Part shown: piece by piece, positions 7,386 through 11,728 of the stretch
How positions within the stretch are numbered: position 1 is the first letter of the stretch
Layout of the letters: each line of letters opens with the position of its first letter
Assembly (NCBI GenBank): GCA_017439615.1
Contig: JAFSIU010000031.1
Span: 1-11,728 of the forward strand
Length of the DNA: 11,728 nucleotides
Source: Bacillota bacterium
GTDB lineage: Bacteria; Bacillota; Dehalobacteriia; UBA4068
Direction: 5' to 3'
The notes under the pieces: generated by a model
What the model was told of the DNA's origin: nothing
Database searches by the model: none
What the model saw: only the letters and a program-made list of their open reading frames with translations
Program-made: the position numbers and the translations under genes

Positions 7386-7417
7386 TAAACTTAAATTATA
7401 TATCAAGTTATAGAAAT

Positions 7418-7446
7418 ATTATACTATGCATCATTCAGCTTGTAAA
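7418..7446 (-). promoter_or_regulatory. Sigma-A-type promoter of DUF364 copy 2
   Basis: On the - strand TTTACA (7441-7446) and TATAAT (7418-7423) are separated by exactly 17 nt. The start would be near 7411, giving a leader of about 80 nt before the ATG at 7329. A second TATAAT at 7395-7400 has no suitable -35 box. Confidence 0.75.
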
Positions 7447-7487
7447 TATATATAATCAAAAAATTTTTGCTACCTAAATGATCAGCT

Positions 7488-7526
7488 ATTATTAAATCAG
7501 GACCTCGCATTTGCTAAGTCCTGATT
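7488..7526 (-). terminator. Probable terminator of the zinc-ribbon WG gene
   Basis: A 9-bp stem (7495-7503 with 7518-7526, AATCAGGAC/GTCCTGATT) has a 14-nt loop and starts 7 nt after the stop at 7534. On the - strand it is followed by the short run TTTAATAAT, so termination may be moderate. Confidence 0.6.
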
Positions 7527-7533
7527 GATAATG

Positions 7534-8871
7534 TTACTCATTTTGTGCATGATAGAGTGTGATGCATTTTTCACCCTCTGCATTGATATATCCGTGCCAA
7601 TCCTCAGCCTCAACATAGGCATAGCCAAGAACATTGAAAGGCTCGGCAAGGGTAAACTGAACATCTATCGTCTCATCACCCTTCAGATTGACATATCCGA
7701 AAAGCCCATCCTTTTTCACCAGGGCCAGACCGCAATCAGCAAAACTGCCGATCTCCGAATAGGCAAAATCGCATATTTTTTTGCCCTTCATATTTATGAG
7801 CCCCCATTTATTTGTAAGCTTGCAGGCTGCCAAACCGTTTTCATCAACGGGCTTTGCATCCTGATATATCAGGCTGATGACAGTTTTGCCTTCCTTGTCG
7901 ATATAACCATAAAGATCATTGTTTCCGACCACCGCATAGCCATTGCTATATGCTCCGGCATAGCTATATTGTGGTTCAATCACATATTTACCGCTTTTGT
8001 CGATATATCCGCTTTTGCCCTGTTCACTGACACGCGCCATACCCTCAGAAAAATTATCTGCATAGGCAAGCTCTGCAGAAATGACCTCCAGACCTTTGAG
8101 ATCAATGAAGCCATAATGCTTGTCCTTGATGATGCGGGCAAGTCCGTCAGCGGTATAATCATTCAGTATCTCCTGAGCAGGCTGCAATACGATATTGCCA
8201 TTTTCATTGATGAAGGTAAGCTTACCGTCCAGAGTAACCATAGCAAGACCAACTTCATTAAAGGACTTTGCCTGCTGGAATTGCGGATTGATGATATAAG
8301 TGCCGTTGATATCAACATAGCCATATTTGCTGCCGATTTTCACCAGAGCCAGACCATTGGAGGCAAAGGGCTGCATTTCATCAAACTGAGGCTGAATGAG
8401 AAAATTTCCTTCTTTGTCTATCACACCATAATCATTGTTGACCCTGACAATAGCGAATTCTTTTTCAGAAAATTCCTCTGCATAGAAAAAAGATGCTTCC
8501 GAAAACATTGGCTGAATGATGAATTCACCGACAGAATCAACATAGCCATATTTTCCATCCTGTTCCATAGGCAAATAAATCTTCTCAGCTACTTCTTCGC
8601 TGCTGCAGCCGCGAATTGAAAGTACGGCAACAGTAATTACAACAATTAAAATCACTGCCACAGCCGTATAAAAATATTTGGTCGGACGCAGATTGCGCTT
8701 CTGTTTTGGTTTCAGTTTGCGTGCTTTTGATTTTGCGGCGGCAGAATCTTCTACCGACACCGAAATGACAGGGTTTTCGCTTCTTTCACTTTCTTTGTAG
8801 CGATATCCGCATTTTAAACAAATACGGATAAAATCCTCAGCAGGAGCATTGCACTGCGGACAATTTTTCAC
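7534..8871 (-). CDS. Zinc-ribbon, single-pass membrane protein with about ten WG repeats
   Basis: A 445-residue protein from the GTG at 8871, chosen because GGGGTGG lies 5 nt upstream; a GTG seven codons earlier has no such site. Residues 4-21 hold a zinc ribbon (CPQC, ten residues, CLKC). A basic linker rich in Lys/Arg (about 45-65) precedes one hydrophobic helix at about 66-88 (FYTAVAVILIVVITVAVL). The positive charges before the helix predict the zinc ribbon inside the cell and the rest outside. From about residue 108 to the end there are roughly ten WG-type repeats of 35-45 residues, for example YGYVDSVGEFIIQPMF, YGVIDKEGNFLIQPQF, SGYIDKSGKYVIEPQY and WGLINMKGKK. It lacks the stalk domain of the two secreted WG proteins nearby. 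Its role is unknown; an envelope protein with a cytoplasmic zinc-binding head is what the sequence shows. It is divergent from polA. Confidence 0.9.
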   Translation of the reverse strand: MKNCPQCNAPAEDFIRICLKCGYRYKESERSENPVISVSVEDSAAAKSKARKLKPKQKRNLRPTKYFYTAVAVILIVVITVAVLSIRGCSSEEVAEKIYLPMEQDGKYGYVDSVGEFIIQPMFSEASFFYAEEFSEKEFAIVRVNNDYGVIDKEGNFLIQPQFDEMQPFASNGLALVKIGSKYGYVDINGTYIINPQFQQAKSFNEVGLAMVTLDGKLTFINENGNIVLQPAQEILNDYTADGLARIIKDKHYGFIDLKGLEVISAELAYADNFSEGMARVSEQGKSGYIDKSGKYVIEPQYSYAGAYSNGYAVVGNNDLYGYIDKEGKTVISLIYQDAKPVDENGLAACKLTNKWGLINMKGKKICDFAYSEIGSFADCGLALVKKDGLFGYVNLKGDETIDVQFTLAEPFNVLGYAYVEAEDWHGYINAEGEKCITLYHAQNE

Positions 8872-8900
8872 TATTTCCACCCCTTTTCGCACTTTTTTCT

Positions 8901-8930
8901 ATTATATATCGAAAATGTTGATGCGGTCAA
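8901..8930 (-). promoter_or_regulatory. Promoter of the zinc-ribbon WG gene
   Basis: On the - strand TTGACC (8925-8930) and TATAAT (8901-8906) are separated by 18 nt. The transcript would start near 8894, leaving a leader of about 23 nt that holds the ribosome binding site. Confidence 0.7.
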
Positions 8931-8933
8931 TAC

Positions 8934-8962
8934 TTCCATTTCGGGCAGGAAAATGCTATAAT
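8934..8962 (+). promoter_or_regulatory. polA: Extended -10 promoter of polA
   Basis: TGCTATAAT (8954-8962) is a perfect extended -10 element. The -35 region at 17 nt (TTCCAT, 8934-8939) is poor, as is common with extended -10 promoters. The start would be near 8969, giving a leader of about 52 nt. The -35 region lies only a few bases from that of the divergent WG promoter. Confidence 0.7.
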
Positions 8963-8982
8963 AGCGGCATAGCAAAGCTATG
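8955..8982 (+). repeat. GCTAT/ATAGC repeat cluster over the polA promoter
   Basis: GCTAT-A-ATAGC (8955-8965) is a palindrome over the -10 box. It is followed by CATAGC-AAA-GCTATG (8968-8982), a 6-bp stem with a 3-nt loop at the predicted transcript start. The four GCTAT/ATAGC units make it operator-like or a small 5' mRNA hairpin; it may also be chance. Confidence 0.4.
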
Positions 8983-9020
8983 GCATAAACATTCATAAAT
9001 CTTTTCCGTGGGAGGATACA

Positions 9021-11728
9021 ATGAGCAAGCTTTTATTAATTGATGGCAGCAGCTTCTTACACAGAGGTTATTATGCAATGCCTAATTTGCGCAATTCGCA
9101 GGGTGAATATACAGGCGCGGTATATGGTCTTGTTTCCATGCTTTCACGCATCATCAATGCCGAAAAACCGCAATTTGCCGCAGTTTGCTTCGATAAAAGC
9201 AGGCACAGCTTCCGCACGGATTTCTATCCTGAATATAAAGGCACCCGCAAAGAGACTCCCACCGAGTTGAAAAGCCAATTTGCTCTCGCCTTCGAGGTTT
9301 TGGAGGCCTTTGGTATTTTTGCCGTGGAAATGGATAATTATGAAGCAGATGACCTCATCGGTACCCTCGCCAAAAAAGGCGAAGCACAAGGCATGAAGGT
9401 TGATATATATACAGGCGACCGTGATCTGCTGCAGCTTATCACAGAGAGAATCACAGTGCATATCGCAGGCAGCGGCAAATCCGCAGCAGAAAGCACACCC
9501 TTTGATACCGCCGCCATGATAGAAAAATATGGCTTTGAGCCTTGCCGCCTGATTGATTTCAAAGCACTGATGGGTGATACCTCGGATAATATCCCCGGCA
9601 TCGCAGGTGTCGGCGAAAAAACCGCACAAAAGCTGCTGTCACAATTCGGCAGCTTAGAAAACCTGCTGCAAAACACCGAACAAATTGAAAATGAAAAGCT
9701 GTGCCAAAAGGTTATCGCAGGCGAAGAACAGGCACGCCTTTCCTATCGTCTGGCAACCATCTGTTGTGAGGCGCCAATCGAATTCGATGAAGAAACACTA
9801 CGCTTGAAGCCCTGCCGCGAGGAAGAGCTTCTGCAGCTTTATCGTCGTTTGGAATTCCGCAGCCTGATGCGTCCGCTGGAAAAAGCAATTATGGCAAAGC
9901 GCGAGGCTGAAGGCGGCATGCTCTTTATGCAGCAGGAAACACTTCCCGCAGCAAAAGCAAAAAAACCTGTTCAGCCGCAAAAAGCAGCAAGCATTTTTGA
10001 TGAAGAAAGACCCTTCGACGAACCGCAGACAGCCTTCAAGCCGCAGATTTTCCCTGCCGACGAAGCAGCATTGCTCAAAAAGCTGCAGCAGGCGAAAAGC
10101 ATCGGACTTTATATATCATACAGCAATGCCGCAATTTATGGCGAAATCAACGGCATTGGTTTCGGCTTTGCCGATGGCACAGGCTATCATATGGAATTTA
10201 TGGGCGAGCTTGACCGCATCCGCCTGCAGACTTACAAAGATATACTTGAAAATCCCTCTGTCACCAAGCTTTGCTATAATCTCAAGGAAACAATGCTTGT
10301 GCTGGCAGCCAATGGTATCAAGCTTAGCGGTGCGGATTTTGACTGCGCTCTGGCTGCTTACCTGCTCAACAGCACCAAGGGCGATTATCCCTCAGACGAG
10401 ATACTTTATGCAGATGCAGCCTTGCTCCCCGCAGGCGAAAAAACAGCAGCATTTGCAGCAGCTCTTTTCCCCGTCAGCCAAAAACAAACCGAAGAATTGA
10501 AAGAAGCGGGAATGTATGACCTCTTCACCAATATGGAAATGCCGCTTGTCAAAGTGCTTTTTGATATGGAGCGCGAAGGCATCGTGGTACGCCGCGCAGA
10601 GCTGGAAAGTATTTCGGCAGAGCTTGGTGCACAGATCAATGCACTGACCGCAGAGATATATCAGCTGGCAGGCACTGAGTTTAATATCAATTCTCCCAAG
10701 CAGCTCGGCGAGATACTCTTTGAAAGACTGGACATTCAGGGCGGCAAAAAAACCAAAACGGGCTATTCTACCGCCGCAGAAATTCTGGAAGAGCTGGCAC
10801 CACAGAATGAGATAATAGCAAAAATCCTCGAATACCGCACCTGCGCCAAGCTAAAATCCACCTATGCAGACGGCCTGCATAAGCTCATAAATCAAAATAC
10901 AGGCAAGCTGCACACCTCCTTCAAGCAGACTGTTACGGCGACAGGCAGACTTTCCTCTGCCGAGCCCAATCTGCAGAATATTCCCGTACGCTATGAAGAA
11001 GGCCGCAAGCTGCGTAAAGCATTCACCCCTTCACAAACAGGAAATATGCTGCTTGCTGCAGACTATAATCAGATCGAGCTGCGCGTGCTGGCGCATATCT
11101 CAGGTGATGAAAAGCTGATTCACGCCTTCCGCAACAATGAGGATATTCACACCCGCACCGCCATGGAGGTTTTCGGTGTAAGCGCCGAAGAAATGACTCC
11201 CGACCTGCGCCGCAAGGCAAAGGCTGTCAACTTCGGCATTGTCTATGGCATCAGCGATTATGGCCTTGGACGAGATCTCGGCATCAGCCGCAAGGAAGCA
11301 CATGAATATATCGAAAAATATTTCGAGCGCTATCCCCTCGTCAAGAAATATCAGCAAAAAACCATTGCCGATGCCAAAGAAAAGGGCTATGTCGAAACCA
11401 TTTACGGACGCCGCCGCTATCTTCCGGAGCTGCGCTCCTCAAATTTCAATATCCGTTCCTTTGCCGAAAGAATGGCTATCAATACCCCCATTCAGGGCAG
11501 CGCTGCGGATATTATGAAAATCGCAATGCTCAGACTCGCAAAGGCAATGCAAGAAAAGCAACTGCGTTCCAAGCTGCTCTTGCAGGTACACGATGAATTG
11601 ATACTTGATGTCTGCCCCGAAGAGCTGCAAATTCTTGCAGACTTGCTGAAAAACACCATGCAGGAGGCTGCAGAATTGGCAGTACCGCTGCTTGCGGATC
11701 TGAAAATCGGCGAAAATTGGTATAATAT
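9021..11728 (+). CDS. polA: DNA polymerase I (3' end just outside the window)
   Basis: Family A polymerase for Okazaki-fragment processing and repair synthesis. It starts at the ATG at 9021 after GGGAGGA and stays open to the edge, where LKIGENWYN is within a few residues of the usual C-terminus; 902 codons are present. The N-terminal 5'-3' exonuclease (about 1-290) is intact: D8 in LLIDGSS, D58 in FDKSR, E108-A-D-D111, GDRD with D133/D135, and D186/D189 in GDTSDN, followed by a helix-hairpin-helix GVGEKTAQKLL. The 3'-5' exonuclease region (about 340-520) lacks the catalytic D-x-E; the matching place reads IGLYISYS (361-368), so proofreading is probably lost, as in Bacillus and Thermus enzymes. 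The polymerase motifs are complete: A with D681 and E686 (DYNQIELR), B with K734, F738 and Y742 (KAVNFGIVYG), and C with D858 (QVHDE). Phe738 at the position of E. coli F762 fits normal discrimination against dideoxynucleotides. Confidence 0.97.
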   Translation, partial: MSKLLLIDGSSFLHRGYYAMPNLRNSQGEYTGAVYGLVSMLSRIINAEKPQFAAVCFDKSRHSFRTDFYPEYKGTRKETPTELKSQFALAFEVLEAFGIFAVEMDNYEADDLIGTLAKKGEAQGMKVDIYTGDRDLLQLITERITVHIAGSGKSAAESTPFDTAAMIEKYGFEPCRLIDFKALMGDTSDNIPGIAGVGEKTAQKLLSQFGSLENLLQNTEQIENEKLCQKVIAGEEQARLSYRLATICCEAPIEFDEETLRLKPCREEELLQLYRRLEFRSLMRPLEKAIMAKREAEGGMLFMQQETLPAAKAKKPVQPQKAASIFDEERPFDEPQTAFKPQIFPADEAALLKKLQQAKSIGLYISYSNAAIYGEINGIGFGFADGTGYHMEFMGELDRIRLQTYKDILENPSVTKLCYNLKETMLVLAANGIKLSGADFDCALAAYLLNSTKGDYPSDEILYADAALLPAGEKTAAFAAALFPVSQKQTEELKEAGMYDLFTNMEMPLVKVLFDMEREGIVVRRAELESISAELGAQINALTAEIYQLAGTEFNINSPKQLGEILFERLDIQGGKKTKTGYSTAAEILEELAPQNEIIAKILEYRTCAKLKSTYADGLHKLINQNTGKLHTSFKQTVTATGRLSSAEPNLQNIPVRYEEGRKLRKAFTPSQTGNMLLAADYNQIELRVLAHISGDEKLIHAFRNNEDIHTRTAMEVFGVSAEEMTPDLRRKAKAVNFGIVYGISDYGLGRDLGISRKEAHEYIEKYFERYPLVKKYQQKTIADAKEKGYVETIYGRRRYLPELRSSNFNIRSFAERMAINTPIQGSAADIMKIAMLRLAKAMQEKQLRSKLLLQVHDELILDVCPEELQILADLLKNTMQEAAELAVPLLADLKIGENWYN

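Noticed and set aside
3000..8600. Periodic similarity within the WG genes as possible DNA repeats or a CRISPR-like array
   Set aside because: The periodicity follows protein WG repeats in frame, with variable unit length and diverged DNA; there are no identical repeats with unique spacers.
7525..8619. A 364-codon open frame on the + strand opposite the zinc-ribbon WG gene
   Set aside because: It is antisense to a gene with clear WG repeats, a membrane helix and its own promoter. The translation shows Ile-rich repeating text expected from the reverse complement of the repeats, and no ribosome binding site.
9997..10500. A 167-codon + strand open frame inside polA, suggesting a frameshift in polA
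   Set aside because: Translation of the polA frame across this region is uninterrupted and continues into the intact polymerase motifs, so the other frame is a shadow.

Overview
The window looks like chromosomal DNA from an anaerobic Gram-positive bacterium of the class Clostridia, probably related to the Oscillospiraceae/Ruminococcaceae. The reasons are the strong AGGAGG-type ribosome binding sites, the threonine/alanine-rich lipoprotein linker, the secreted proteins that pair WG repeats with a copper-amine-oxidase-N-like 'stalk' domain, and a DNA polymerase I with a decayed proofreading domain. Assignment below class level is inference. No rRNA, tRNA, CRISPR array, transposase or integrase was seen.

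Left end (1-2431, + strand): the tail of an operon. It holds an ABC-transporter ATPase of the FecE/BtuD (iron-siderophore/cobalamin) type that enters from outside the window, a lipoprotein of unrecognised family, and a DUF4213/DUF364 'putative heavy-metal chelation' protein. A strong intrinsic terminator closes it. Together they suggest a metal or metal-complex uptake and handling module whose permease and binding protein, if present, lie upstream.

Middle (2453-7446, - strand): two transcription units read leftward. The first is a second, diverged DUF364 gene with its own good sigma-A-type promoter, an ~80-nt leader containing a hairpin, and its own terminator. Next come two tandem paralogous genes 19 bp apart, each encoding a ~660-residue secreted WG-repeat protein with a C-terminal stalk domain. 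They end convergently with the left-hand operon.

Right (7495-11728): a third WG-repeat gene (- strand) encodes a different architecture: N-terminal zinc ribbon, one membrane helix, and about ten WG repeats outside the membrane. It is divergent from polA (DNA polymerase I, + strand), which runs to within a few codons of its expected end at the window edge. The two promoters sit back to back in a ~150-bp intergenic region with a repeated GCTAT/ATAGC motif.

The most interesting points are the ATPase-lipoprotein-DUF364 operon with a second DUF364 gene nearby, three aligned cysteines shared by the two DUF364 proteins, the clustering of three WG-repeat proteins of two architectures, and an unusual Walker A residue in the ATPase. 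No clearly new multi-gene system is proven by the sequence.
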